Below the pieces are notes generated by a model. It did no database searches, was not told the DNA's origin, and saw only the letters and a program-made list of their open reading frames with translations. 64,000 nucleotides of DNA, taken from the NCBI RefSeq assembly GCF_029626105.1, contig NZ_JARUBH010000009.1, forward strand, positions 5,952,001 to 6,016,000, written 5' to 3'. Made by a program: the position numbers and the translations under genes. Numbering within the stretch: the stretch's first letter is position 1; every line of letters begins with the position of its first letter. This DNA comes from Solwaraspora sp. WMMD792 (lineage in GTDB: Bacteria; Actinomycetota; Actinomycetes; Mycobacteriales; Micromonosporaceae). Of the stretch, positions 8,663 through 17,493 are shown in pieces.

Positions 8663-8687
8663 TCGATGTATCGAGCCGATACATCGA
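8663..8687. promoter_or_regulatory. PadR-type operator palindrome
   Basis: A perfect inverted repeat with 11-base arms (TCGATGTATCG / CGATACATCGA) around AGC. It contains the ATGT...ACAT halves typical of PadR sites and lies 41 bases upstream of the regulator's GTG, where it would overlap its promoter. Confidence 0.75.
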
Positions 8688-8781
8688 CACGGTAGACGGA
8701 AACCAGACACCGGGCAAATGGTTCCTTGCGTACGGTCGGCTACTGATCGTGACCGTGTCGCCAAGGTCAGCCGGGACCGCG

Positions 8782-8787
8782 TACGCT
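8782..8787 (+). promoter_or_regulatory. -10 hexamer for a leaderless DUF5318 mRNA
   Basis: TACGCT is followed by seven bases and the ATG at 8795, with no ribosome site. Confidence 0.45.
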
Positions 8788-8794
8788 CGTGGCC

Positions 8795-9256
8795 ATGCGT
8801 TCGCAGCGTCAGGTCGTCGACTACTCGCTTCAGCGGCGAGCCGTGCTGCGCGAGGTGTTCTCCGGCCGGGTGAGCAGCCACGAGGTCTGTGATGCCTCGC
8901 CCTACCTGAAGAGTGCTGCCCGGTTCCACGGCGAGCCGACCGACGAGAGCTGCCCGATCTGTCACCGCGAGAACCTGACCCACGTGCACTACATCTATGG
9001 CGATGAGCTGAAGCAGTCCGCCGGACAGGCCCGGAACCGGGCCGAGTTGTCGTTGCTGGCGATGACGCTGCGTGAGTTCCAGGTGTACGTCGTCGAGGTG
9101 TGTCGCGTCTGCAACTGGAACCACCTGGTGGAGCAGTATCTTCTCGGCCGGGATGGCCTAGGCGTCGGCGGTGACGGCGAGGCTGACGACGCCGTCGCCG
9201 TGTCCGGCGGCGGCCGTCCATCGATGACCAAACGAAGGCGAGAGGCCCAACGGTGA
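8795..9256 (+). CDS. DUF5318 family zinc-ribbon protein
   Basis: The 153 aa protein matches my recollection of the actinobacterial DUF5318 family almost throughout: MRSQRQVVDYSLQRRAVLRE, CDASPYLKSAARFHGEP, then CPICHRENLTHVHYIYGDEL, and a second cysteine pair in VEVCRVCNWNHL. The two CxxC pairs should bind zinc. Its role is unknown, but it is conserved next to PBP genes and may serve cell-envelope or regulatory functions. The ATG at 8795 is preferred over GTG at 8789 because conservation starts with MRSQRQ. The last 35 residues are variable. It is divergent from the PadR gene and probably transcribed from a leaderless promoter. Confidence 0.92.
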   Translation: MRSQRQVVDYSLQRRAVLREVFSGRVSSHEVCDASPYLKSAARFHGEPTDESCPICHRENLTHVHYIYGDELKQSAGQARNRAELSLLAMTLREFQVYVVEVCRVCNWNHLVEQYLLGRDGLGVGGDGEADDAVAVSGGGRPSMTKRRREAQR

Positions 9257-9450
9257 ACCTGATTGCCCGGTCGCTGCGTAGGCACCAGAGAGTAGGCAGG
9301 GCAACGTTTCTGGTTAACCGGACAAGTCACGATATTTCTGATGAAGTGGCTTTCGGCTGCTGGTGTCGCTCCGGCACCGGTAGTGGGCCAACTCACGGCA
9401 GACCGGTGGTGGCGCTGGAGCGCACCACCGCAACCGGCAGGGTGTGACAC

Positions 9451-12381
9451 ATGAACTCGTACGGCGACCCCAACTCCGCCCACGGGCGTGCCTACAGTCC
9501 AGGCAGCGGTGGCGGATACGGATCCGAGCCGGATGACTACCACTGGGCCGGGACGGACGACGCCGGGCCGGCCCGCGGCCACTCCGCGCGGGGCGACTCC
9601 GAAGCGGGTTGGCCCGGCGGAGAGGCTTTCCGCGGACCAGCCAGCCCCGGCACCGGTCGGGCCTCGGTCGGTGGCCGTGCTCCGGTCAGCGGCGCCTCAG
9701 CCGGACGGGCCTCCGCCGGACGAGCGTCGGTGGGTAGCGCGTCGGTGGGTAGCGCGTCGGTCGGCAGCGCATCGGTCAGCGGCGGCCCAGCCGGTCGGGC
9801 CTCGGTCGGTGGCCGCGCTCCGGTCAGCGGTGGTGCCCCGGTCGGTGGCAGCGCCCCGGTCGGTGGTGCCGCCGGCCGTGCCGGAGTCGGCCGGGCGACC
9901 GTCGGGCGGGCCAGCGTACGACCGGTCTCGCCGGCCGGTGGGTTCGGCGGCGGTCCGGGTGGTCCCGGCGGACCGGGCGGTCCTGGTGGACCTGACGGCC
10001 CGTCCGGGCCGGGACGCCGTGGCCGGGGCGGTCGCGGCGGCGACCCTGCCGCGGCGAAACGGGCCAAGCAGCGTCGGCGGATCAACCTGCTGATCGCGTC
10101 GTTCGCGGTCCTGATCATGCTCACCGGTGGCGCGGTCGTCGGTGGCACCTACTACTCGACGACGGTGACTCTGCCCGAGGAGCTGCCGCTGCCGCTGGCC
10201 AGCACGATGTACGCCAGTGACGGCACCACCCGGATCGCCAAGTTGGGCGAGTTCAACCGGGTATTCGTCACCGTCGACCAGATCCCCGAGCACGTGCAGC
10301 GGGCGGTGGCCTCCGCCGAGGACCGCAAGTTCTACGAGCACTCCGGCGTCGACTACGTCGGTATCGCCCGGGCGGCCTGGAACAACTTCACCGGCGGCAC
10401 CCGGCAGGGCGCCTCGACGATCACCCAGCAGTACGCCCGTAACGCGATGGACCTGCAGGAGGTCTCCTACGCCCGGAAGGTCCGCGAGGCGGTGCTGGCC
10501 TCGAAGCTCACCGACCGGTACGACAAGTCCGAGATCATGGGCTTCTACCTCAACACCATCTACTTCGGCCGCGGCGCCTACGGCATCGAGGCCGCCGCGC
10601 AGCAGTACTTCGGCAAGTCGGTCGCCGACCTGTCGGTCGCCGAGGGCGCGGTGATCGCGGCAGTGATCAAGCAGCCGGAGCCGGACGCGACCACCGGGCA
10701 CCAGGGTTACGACCCGGCGGTCAACGAGGCCGAGGCCAAGGTCCGCTGGGAGTACGTGATCGGCGGCATGGTCGAGATGGGTTGGCTGCCCGAGGCCGAG
10801 CGACCGACCGAGTACCCGGAGATCCGGGAGGTCGACCCGAACAGCTGCATCATCGACTGCGGGATCAACACCCCCGAGGGCAACGTCATCAACTACGTCC
10901 GCGACGAGATGGTGCAGATGGGCATCTGCACGCCGGACACCTGCTCGCAGGAGCTGCGGCAGGGCGGCTACCGGGTCGTCACGACGATCGACGCGAAGAT
11001 GCAGGACGCCGCGGAGAAGGCGATCTGGCGTAAGGCCAAGGGGTCGGCCATGGAGGGCCAGCCGGAGAACCTGATGGCGGCGATGGTCGCGATCGATCCG
11101 GAGACCGGCCGGGTGCTCGCCTACTTCGGCGGCGACAACGGCACCGGGCACGACTACGCCGGCCGCAACTACGAGAACGGCCAGTGGACCGGCGGCCACT
11201 CGCCCGGCTCGACGTTCAAGATCTACACGTTGGCCGCCGCCCTGGACAACGACATCTCGGTCGACTCGCACTGGACGGCGAAGCCGTTCAAGGTCGAGGG
11301 CACCGAGATCCAGGTGCAGAACGCCGGCCGGAACGCCAGCTGTGGCGAGTGGTGCTCGCTGGAGTTCTCCACCGTCCAGTCCTACAACGTGCCCTTCTAC
11401 CACGTCACCGAGCAGATCGGCGCCGACAAGGTGGTCGGCATGGCCAAGGCGGCCGGCGTCGCCACCATGTGGAACACCGCCGACAACAAGCCGTACGACC
11501 TGACCACGGCCGACCCGAAGGAGGTTGCTCCGTCGCCGTTCTTCAACGTGGTCGGGTACGGGCAGTACCCGGTGACGGTGCTCGACCACGCCAACGGGGT
11601 GGCGACGCTGGCCAACCGCGGGGTCTACAACAAGGCCCACTTCGTGATCTCGGTCGAGAAGAAGAACCTGGTCAGCGGTGAATGGGTGACGGCCGGAGGC
11701 GAGCAGCTCAAGCCGGAGCAGCGGATCCGGCAGGAGGTCGTGGCGGACCTGACCGACGTGCTGACCCAGATCCCGAACAACATCAACAGGGACCTCAACG
11801 GCGGGCGTCCGGTCGCTGGCAAGACCGGCACCTGGGAGCTCAACGAGTCCAGCGGCGAGAACGGCGATGCCTGGATGGTCGGCTACACCCCGCAGATCGC
11901 GACGGCGGTGTGGGTCGGCAACGTCGGAGACCGCAAGGCGATCCGCGACAAGAACAACAACAAGATCGGTGGTAGCGGACTGCCCGCCATCATCTGGCAG
12001 CGCTTCATGAACGAGGCGCACAAGGGAATGGACGTCGAACAGTTCCCGGCTGCCCGGGAGATCGGCAGCGTCGACGCCGGCAACGGCAAGTCGCCGGCCC
12101 CGCCGCCGCCGGACCCGCAACGGCCGGGTCGCGGCGGAATCTGCGACGGTCCGCTGGGCGACCTGTTCTGCCCGGGCGGCGGAAACAACGGCGACAACAA
12201 CGGGAACAACGACGGCGACCAGGGCGACGACGGCGCCGGTAACCCCACCGGAACTCCTGGTAACGGGACCGACCCCAACGACGGTGACGACCAGGGTGGC
12301 GACGGCGGCATCGGGTTCGACTTCGGCGGTGGTGCTGGCGGCACCACTGTGCCGCCGACACTGCCGCCGCCGACACGCTGA
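9451..12381 (+). CDS. Bifunctional class A penicillin-binding protein
   Basis: Peptidoglycan glycosyltransferase and DD-transpeptidase acting outside the membrane, 976 aa. Residues 1-205 are cytoplasmic and disordered, with GSASV-type repeats and a Gly/Pro run. One membrane helix is at about 210-235. The GT51 domain contains EDRKFYEHSGVDYVGIARAA near 288 and the catalytic-lip motif QGASTITQQYARN near 320. The transpeptidase has SxxK (STFK, Ser near 587), SYN near 643 and KTGT near 791. The C-terminal 130 residues are Pro/Gly/Asn/Asp-rich and disordered. The N-terminal repeats are encoded by 15-base tandem units at about 9728-9775. The gene ends 24 bases before a strong inverted repeat. Confidence 0.96.
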   Translation: MNSYGDPNSAHGRAYSPGSGGGYGSEPDDYHWAGTDDAGPARGHSARGDSEAGWPGGEAFRGPASPGTGRASVGGRAPVSGASAGRASAGRASVGSASVGSASVGSASVSGGPAGRASVGGRAPVSGGAPVGGSAPVGGAAGRAGVGRATVGRASVRPVSPAGGFGGGPGGPGGPGGPGGPDGPSGPGRRGRGGRGGDPAAAKRAKQRRRINLLIASFAVLIMLTGGAVVGGTYYSTTVTLPEELPLPLASTMYASDGTTRIAKLGEFNRVFVTVDQIPEHVQRAVASAEDRKFYEHSGVDYVGIARAAWNNFTGGTRQGASTITQQYARNAMDLQEVSYARKVREAVLASKLTDRYDKSEIMGFYLNTIYFGRGAYGIEAAAQQYFGKSVADLSVAEGAVIAAVIKQPEPDATTGHQGYDPAVNEAEAKVRWEYVIGGMVEMGWLPEAERPTEYPEIREVDPNSCIIDCGINTPEGNVINYVRDEMVQMGICTPDTCSQELRQGGYRVVTTIDAKMQDAAEKAIWRKAKGSAMEGQPENLMAAMVAIDPETGRVLAYFGGDNGTGHDYAGRNYENGQWTGGHSPGSTFKIYTLAAALDNDISVDSHWTAKPFKVEGTEIQVQNAGRNASCGEWCSLEFSTVQSYNVPFYHVTEQIGADKVVGMAKAAGVATMWNTADNKPYDLTTADPKEVAPSPFFNVVGYGQYPVTVLDHANGVATLANRGVYNKAHFVISVEKKNLVSGEWVTAGGEQLKPEQRIRQEVVADLTDVLTQIPNNINRDLNGGRPVAGKTGTWELNESSGENGDAWMVGYTPQIATAVWVGNVGDRKAIRDKNNNKIGGSGLPAIIWQRFMNEAHKGMDVEQFPAAREIGSVDAGNGKSPAPPPPDPQRPGRGGICDGPLGDLFCPGGGNNGDNNGNNDGDQGDDGAGNPTGTPGNGTDPNDGDDQGGDGGIGFDFGGGAGGTTVPPTLPPPTR

Positions 12382-12404
12382 TCGACGGACGTAGATCACC
12401 AATC

Positions 12405-12456
12405 ACCGCGCCGGCCGGTGACCAGGTCAACTGACCTGGTCACCGGCCGGCGCGGT
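12405..12456. terminator. Perfect 25-base inverted repeat after the PBP gene
   Basis: Arms 12405-12429 and 12432-12456 are exact complements with only AC between them, so the RNA would fold into a very stable hairpin with a few bases opened for the loop. No T-run follows. It sits between two plus-strand genes, so termination of the PBP transcript is the likeliest role, although cruciform or operator function is possible. Confidence 0.7.
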
Positions 12457-12525
12457 ACATCGGTGAACTCGACATGCCGGTCCTGGGCAGACGAAAGCAG
12501 GTCGAGTACGGCAGGATGCCTGTTC

Positions 12526-14154
12526 ATGAGCGTGCAGCCGCCGAACGGTATCGATGGAGTTGAGCGGGCCGAGCAACCTGGACCGGCCACCGCAGCCGAG
12601 GGCGAACCGGTCGAGCGGCCGCCCGTCGACCACCCGTCGCGCGCTGACCGGTTCGTCCGCGGCCTCTCCGAAGCGATCGGTGGCCCGCTGGGTCGGCACG
12701 CCGCCGGGCAGGACAGTGCCGCCGGTCGGCCCGGCCGGTTCTGGACCGCCGCCCGGATCGTGCTCGCACTGATCTGCCTCAGTCTCGCCGCGCACTGGGT
12801 GCAGAAGTCGCCCTGCATGGACGGTGCCTGGCAGGACAACGTCCAGTACACCCGGTTCTGCTACACCGACGTGCTCGCTCTCTACTACGCCGAAGGGCTC
12901 AACGAAGGCAAGGTCCCCTACCTCGACCACCCCGTCGAGTACCCGGTGGTGACCGGCTACTTCATGGGCGCACTCGGGCTGCCGGTGCACGCGCTCGGCG
13001 CGGACCGGCCCGAGCTCAACCAGGCGATGTGGTTCTACAACGCCAACGCCCTGGTGCTCTGCGCGCTGGGGGTGGCCGCCGTGGCGGCGATCCTCGCTCT
13101 GCGCCGCCGCCGACCGTGGGACGCCGCGATGTTCGCTCTCGCCCCCGCGCTGGTGCTGACCGCCACCGTCAACTGGGACATGCTGCCGATCGGGTTCGCG
13201 ATGTTCGGCCTGTTCGCCTGGGTACGGCAGCGCCCACTGCTCGCCGGCGTCCTGCTCGGCATCGGCGGTGCCGCCAAGATGTGGCCGCTGTTCCTACTCG
13301 GACCGATCCTCGTCCTCGGCCTGCGGTCGGCCCGGATCCGGGCCACCGCCACCGCGATCGCCGCCGCGGTCGGCACCGTTGTCGCGGTCAACCTGCCGGT
13401 CTACCTCTTCGCCCACGACGGGTGGCGGCGGTTCTTCGAACTCAACTCCGAACGGCCGATCGACTGGGGAACGCTGTGGTACATCGGGCGCTACCTGGAC
13501 GGCAAGTGGGCCGGCGGTACGCCCGGCGACCAGGGCCCGTTCCAGTGGCTCAGCGACCACATCCCGACGCTGAACACCCTGTCGTACGTCCTGTTCGGTC
13601 TGGCCTGCCTCGGCATCGGCGCGTTGGGGGTGCTCGCGCCGCGTCGGCCCCGGCTGGCCGCGTTGGCCTTCCTGGTGGTCGCGGCATTCCTCATCTTCAG
13701 CAAGGTCTGGTCACAGCAGTTCACCCTGTGGCTGTTGCCGCTGATCGTGCTGGCCCGGCCGCGCTGGGGTGCCTTCCTCGCCTGGCAGGCCGCCGAGGTC
13801 GGCTACTTCCTCGCCTTCTACGGGCAACTGCTCGGCACCGCGACCGGCAGCCAGGTCATCCCGGAAGGGGTCTTCGTGCTGGCCGCCACGCTGCGGCTCG
13901 GCACGGTGGTGGCGCTGTGCGTGTTCGTGATCCGCGACATCCTCCACCCGGAGCGGGACGTGGTACGCCGCAACTACTCCGACGACCCGGACGGCGGCGT
14001 CTTCGACGGCGCGCCGGACGCCGGGTGGGTGCCCAAGGTCCGCCGCTGGTTCAACGACGAACGCGAACCCAGGCCGGCCCCCGGAGGATCACAGTCGGTA
14101 GACGACGGTGTCGCCGATGTCGACCCGGTCGATGCCGAGCCCGTCAACCGGTAG
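12526..14154 (+). CDS. Polytopic membrane glycosyltransferase, GT87/DUF2029-like
   Basis: The 542 aa protein has about 75 hydrophilic residues, then some ten membrane helices, and a hydrophilic tail of about 60 residues. Features of polyprenol-phosphate-mannose-dependent (GT-C) transferases are the first-loop acidic cluster after a long helix (YPVVTGYFMGALGL, WFYNANALVLCALGV), the segment GGAAKMWPLFLLGPILVLGL and repeated aromatic-rich helix ends. Such enzymes add sugars to lipoglycans outside the membrane; donor and acceptor are unknown here. ATG 12526 is taken because upstream in-frame codons lie inside the inverted repeat. Its last 66 bases overlap the convergent gene at 14089-16041. Confidence 0.8.
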   Translation: MSVQPPNGIDGVERAEQPGPATAAEGEPVERPPVDHPSRADRFVRGLSEAIGGPLGRHAAGQDSAAGRPGRFWTAARIVLALICLSLAAHWVQKSPCMDGAWQDNVQYTRFCYTDVLALYYAEGLNEGKVPYLDHPVEYPVVTGYFMGALGLPVHALGADRPELNQAMWFYNANALVLCALGVAAVAAILALRRRRPWDAAMFALAPALVLTATVNWDMLPIGFAMFGLFAWVRQRPLLAGVLLGIGGAAKMWPLFLLGPILVLGLRSARIRATATAIAAAVGTVVAVNLPVYLFAHDGWRRFFELNSERPIDWGTLWYIGRYLDGKWAGGTPGDQGPFQWLSDHIPTLNTLSYVLFGLACLGIGALGVLAPRRPRLAALAFLVVAAFLIFSKVWSQQFTLWLLPLIVLARPRWGAFLAWQAAEVGYFLAFYGQLLGTATGSQVIPEGVFVLAATLRLGTVVALCVFVIRDILHPERDVVRRNYSDDPDGGVFDGAPDAGWVPKVRRWFNDEREPRPAPGGSQSVDDGVADVDPVDAEPVNR

Positions 14155-16041
14155 GTCGACGGTGGTCTGCCACGGCGTGCCGGGCACCTCGTCACGCCGG
14201 AGCACCACGGTACGTACGCCCAGCTCCCGCAGGTACCCGATGCTGGACTGATCGGGGAACGTCCGGGTGACCTCCCGTACCTCGGCCAACTGGTCCGGGG
14301 TGAAGCCGCTGCCGCCGTTCACCACCGGCTGGAACCGGGTCGTCGACCAGAGCATCACGTGCTGGTCGAGATTCTGGCTGCTGGGCAGCACCAGGATCGG
14401 TCCGTCGTCGACCCGCATGATCTGCGGCTGCTCGGGCACCACCGGGTGCGGGGTGACGTTCAACCCCTCCACCAGGACCAGTAGCAGGGGCAGCAGGGTG
14501 GCCAGCCGCAGCAGCGCGCCGGGCCGTTCGGTGACCCGCTGCCGGGCGATGTCGTCCACCCGGCCGACGAACGCCGCCACCGCCCCGGCGGCAAGGATCG
14601 CCAGCAGCAGCGTGGTCCACAGCATCATCCGGCCCGGTGTGCGGATTCCGTCCCAGCCGGGTACGTATTCGAAGAGCAGACCGTAGCTGTAGGTGCCGCT
14701 GAAGAAGCTGCTGCCCATCGCGAGGATTCCGGTGAGCAGCACCCCGGCGAGCAGCAACAGCCGTTGCCGCCACGTCCAGACGGACAGCACCAGCCCGGCG
14801 AGGGCCAGCGCGTACAGCACGAAGCCGGGCAGCAGGGTCATCTCCGGATGCCAGGGCAGTGCCGCGCGGGCATCGGCGTGCCGGTCGCCCCAGATCAGCG
14901 ACTCCGCCGGCGCGGTGAAGAACCCGGACACCGGCGGCGAGTACGCGGCCAGGTCGGCCATGGTCCGAGCGGCGTTCGGGTGCAGTTCGGCGACCCGGAA
15001 GTACGGAATCGCCAGCAGCACCCCGACGGCGGTGAACAGCGCGCCGCCGGCCAGGTCGGTGAGCAGCAGTACGGCTCCGAACGGCTTTCGCTGCGGCCAG
15101 AACCAGGTGCGCCGGACCAGGTACATGGCCAGTGAGACCAGGCAGATGATCGCCAGGATGTAGATGAACGGCAGTCCGATACCGAATCCGAGGCTGATCT
15201 GCCAGGCTGCGGTGAGCCAGCCGGCCAGCGCCCAGCTGACGCTGCGCCGCTGCGGTCGGTAGCCGTACCGCAGTGACCAGCCGTGTCCCCGGGCCAGCAT
15301 GGCCAGCGCCAATGGAATGCCGCCGTTGGAGACGATGTGCAGGTGCCCGGCCTGGGACAGCAGCCACGGCGCGTACGCGTAGCCGGCCGCACCGACGGCT
15401 GCCGCGGTCCGCCCGGTGCCGAGCTGTCGGATCAGTGCGTACGCGCCGAGCGCCGCCAGCGCGTGGGCCAGCACGAAGATGATGTTGTAGCGCAGGACCG
15501 CCGCCACCGGCCCGTCTCCGATCATGCCGGCGGGCGCGTAGCCGAGCAGGGTGTCGGAGAAGGCGAAGCTCCACGACTGCGGGTAGAAGGTGTTCGACTG
15601 CCACAGCTGGGTGGGATCGGTCAGCAGAATATGCCCGGACCAGGCCATCTGCCAGGCCTGCAAAGTCGGATCCCAGGTGTCCTGCGGGATCGTGTAGAGC
15701 GGGTAGCGCAGCGTGGGCCAGGTCATCGCCACCGCGACGACGAGCGCCGCGACGGTGGCCAGGCTCCATTCGTGGATCAGTACCCGGACGACGGCCCGTC
15801 GGGCCCGCACCAGCCGACCCGGCCGGCTCTCCGGCGCGGGACCGAACGCGATGAACGGGTCGTCGGTCGGCTCGGCCTTGGTTTGCGGCGGGTCGTCGGT
15901 CGTGACCAGCTCGGCCTCCGGCCGGCCCACCGTCGTTTCGTCGAGCTGCTGTTCGGTGCCGTTGGTCGATGCCGGGTCGGGGCGGACCGGGTCGGCCGTG
16001 CTGGCCTGGTCGCCGTCGGCGGCTGCTCGCTTGCCGGTCAT
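14089..16041 (-). CDS. Large polytopic membrane protein, GT-C/YfhO-like, 650 aa
   Basis: About 90 disordered acidic N-terminal residues are followed by a dozen membrane helices and a soluble C-terminal domain of about 130 residues. A first outer loop carries PLYTIPQDTWDPTLQAWQMA, the position where GT-C glycosyltransferases keep catalytic acidic residues, and QLWQSNTFYPQSWSFAFSDT follows; this pattern fits predicted membrane glycosyltransferases of unknown acceptor. The start ATG overlaps the nfo stop by four bases, indicating translational coupling. The 3' end overlaps the convergent membrane protein gene by 66 bases, so each transcript can be antisense to the other's tail. The substrate is not predictable. 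Confidence 0.82.
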   Translation of the reverse strand: MTGKRAAADGDQASTADPVRPDPASTNGTEQQLDETTVGRPEAELVTTDDPPQTKAEPTDDPFIAFGPAPESRPGRLVRARRAVVRVLIHEWSLATVAALVVAVAMTWPTLRYPLYTIPQDTWDPTLQAWQMAWSGHILLTDPTQLWQSNTFYPQSWSFAFSDTLLGYAPAGMIGDGPVAAVLRYNIIFVLAHALAALGAYALIRQLGTGRTAAAVGAAGYAYAPWLLSQAGHLHIVSNGGIPLALAMLARGHGWSLRYGYRPQRRSVSWALAGWLTAAWQISLGFGIGLPFIYILAIICLVSLAMYLVRRTWFWPQRKPFGAVLLLTDLAGGALFTAVGVLLAIPYFRVAELHPNAARTMADLAAYSPPVSGFFTAPAESLIWGDRHADARAALPWHPEMTLLPGFVLYALALAGLVLSVWTWRQRLLLLAGVLLTGILAMGSSFFSGTYSYGLLFEYVPGWDGIRTPGRMMLWTTLLLAILAAGAVAAFVGRVDDIARQRVTERPGALLRLATLLPLLLVLVEGLNVTPHPVVPEQPQIMRVDDGPILVLPSSQNLDQHVMLWSTTRFQPVVNGGSGFTPDQLAEVREVTRTFPDQSSIGYLRELGVRTVVLRRDEVPGTPWQTTVDLPVDGLGIDRVDIGDTVVYRL

Positions 16042-16829
16042 CGGGTCGTGTCCTGCTGCCCCAGCCGATCTCGCAGGAAGGCGATGTCCGCCGCCTGGCC
16101 GGCGGTGCCACCCGGAGTCTCGACGATGACCGGCGCGTCGGCGGATCGGATCACCGCGACGATCAGTTCCGGGTCGATCATGCCGGCCTGGAGGTTCTCG
16201 TGGCGGTCCCGGCTGCTGTCGAAGGCGTCCTTGGACCCGTTGGCGTGGATCAGGTCGATCCGGCCGGTGATCGCCTTGACCCGGTCGACGATGCCGAGCA
16301 GCTCCTCACCTGCGGCGTGGGCGTGGCAGGTGTCCAGGCAGAAACCCGGACCGAACTCGCCGATCGTGTCCCACAGTCGGGCCAGCGCGTCGAACCGTCG
16401 GGCGCAGGCGTTCTCGCCGCCTGCGGTGTTCTCGATCAGTACCGGAACCGGAAAGCCGCCCTGGTCCCGCGCATAGGCGAAGGTCTTGCGCCAGTTGTCG
16501 AAACCCACCGCCGCGTCGTCGCCCCGGCTGACGTGGCCGCCGTGCACGATCAGACCCTTCGCCCCCACCTGGTGGGCACCGGTGGCATGGCTCAGCAGGA
16601 GCTTGCGACTCGGAATCCGGATCCGGTTGTTCGAGGTGGCGACGTTGATCACGTACGGAGCATGCACGTACCGGTCCACGTCCGAGCTGGCCAGCTGATC
16701 CGCGTCGGTGCGCGGCTGCGGGGCCTTCCAGCCCTGCGGGTCGGAGAGGAAGAACTGGACCGCGTCTGCCCGGCGGTCGGCGGCTGCGGTGAGCGGGTCG
16801 CTGGGGTCGACGTGGGCTCCGATACGCAT
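16038..16829 (-). CDS. nfo: Deoxyribonuclease IV (AP endonuclease, EndoIV family)
   Basis: Zinc-dependent AP endonuclease of base-excision repair with a TIM-barrel fold, 263 aa. Opening MRIGAHVDPSDPLTAAADRR carries the first His ligand. Others are seen in GAKGLIVHGGHVSRGDDAAV, PVLIENTAGGENAC (Glu ligand), FCLDTCHAHAAGEEL (Asp and His ligands), IDLIHANGSKDAFDSSRDRH (His and Asp) and PVIVETPGG (Glu). All main metal-binding motifs are therefore present. It is the first gene of a two-gene minus-strand unit with the membrane protein gene at 14089-16041, a pairing that looks positional rather than functional. Confidence 0.95.
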   Translation of the reverse strand: MRIGAHVDPSDPLTAAADRRADAVQFFLSDPQGWKAPQPRTDADQLASSDVDRYVHAPYVINVATSNNRIRIPSRKLLLSHATGAHQVGAKGLIVHGGHVSRGDDAAVGFDNWRKTFAYARDQGGFPVPVLIENTAGGENACARRFDALARLWDTIGEFGPGFCLDTCHAHAAGEELLGIVDRVKAITGRIDLIHANGSKDAFDSSRDRHENLQAGMIDPELIVAVIRSADAPVIVETPGGTAGQAADIAFLRDRLGQQDTTR

Positions 16830-17440
16830 GGGCCGAGCCTACGTGGCAAGCCTGACGATCCGGGCACCGGCGGTTGGTGCGACCACCGGTTCGTACCGGT
16901 GGACGTGGGCCGGCAGCCCGGCGAGCCGGCCGCGTCACCGCCGCCGATCGCGGTCGTTGCTCCCGGTAGAGAACCGGCTCGGTGTCTCCGCCGATCGGCG
17001 GAGACACCGACGTCTTCGTCCTCGTCTTCGTGCCGGGACCGGCGCCACCGTTCGTGCTGGGAGAGGACGTGCAGATAGAACTGTCGCTCGCGGAGGGCGT
17101 GGCGGCCCCCTGGCTCGCCGGTCTGACCGGACAAGATCATCCAATCGGACTATTAGCGCTCCTTGCGCTAATTGCTGTGATTGGCGTGTCTGTGGCAGCA
17201 ATAAGGGTTATAGTTGTGCAACACGGGCAGAAGTTCAAACACCTGCCCTGACCAGGGCACAACTGCACAGGCTCCGCGGGGCGCCTCACGTCCAACCTCG
17301 TCGGTGTGGTCGTTCCTCCCCAGGTCCCACCCAAAGAATGCGGACAGGGGGCGCCCCGCGGCTCGTGCCCGCAGCCGGCTATCCTTGTTCGGTTGCGCCG
17401 ACGTCAGTTGCCTGACTGGTCGTCGGCGTCACGACGCTGG
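16830..17440. other. Intergenic region upstream of nfo and rpsF
   Basis: About 610 bases with no supported gene. A perfect 14-base inverted repeat with an AT centre lies at 16980-17009, and a small hairpin TAGCGC/GCGCTA at 17154-17170. The stretch 17145-17240 is the least GC-rich and probably contains the ribosomal-protein operon promoter. A short open frame at 16982-17251 begins inside the inverted repeat and is not accepted. Confidence 0.5.
16980..17009. repeat. 14-base perfect inverted repeat upstream of nfo
   Basis: CGGTGTCTCCGCCG and its exact complement are separated by AT. It lies 150 bases upstream of nfo in the divergent gap, so it could be an operator for nfo or a terminator for an unseen RNA. 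Confidence 0.45.
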
Positions 17441-17484
17441 ACCTCCTGCCACGGAAGGACCGTGGCCGTCAGCCCACAGGAGGT
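17441..17484 (+). promoter_or_regulatory. rpsF leader fold resembling the S6:S18 autoregulatory element
   Basis: An outer stem ACCTCCTG (17441-17448) with CAGGAGGT (17477-17484) pairs the ribosome site of rpsF. Inside, CCACGG (17449-17454) pairs with CCGTGG (17460-17465) around AAGGA. The unpaired strand CCGTCAGCCCA (17466-17476) contains the CCG that the known S6:S18 motif displays for recognition. When S6:S18 complex is in excess it would stabilise this fold and block rpsF translation. The stems are seen directly; the regulatory role follows from the published motif type. Confidence 0.7.
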
Positions 17485-17493
17485 GAGTACGTC

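Noticed and set aside
9253-9447. 64 aa frame starting on the DUF5318 stop (GTGA)
   Set aside because: The overlap looks coupled, but codon bias is poor and no family or fold is visible; probably PBP leader.
9697-12402. 901 aa minus-strand frame opposite the PBP gene
   Set aside because: Antisense shadow; the plus strand encodes clear PBP motifs throughout.
16982-17251. 89 aa frame with a hydrophobic C-terminal stretch
   Set aside because: Starts inside the inverted repeat 16980-17009, has no ribosome site, and lies in the promoter region of rpsF.
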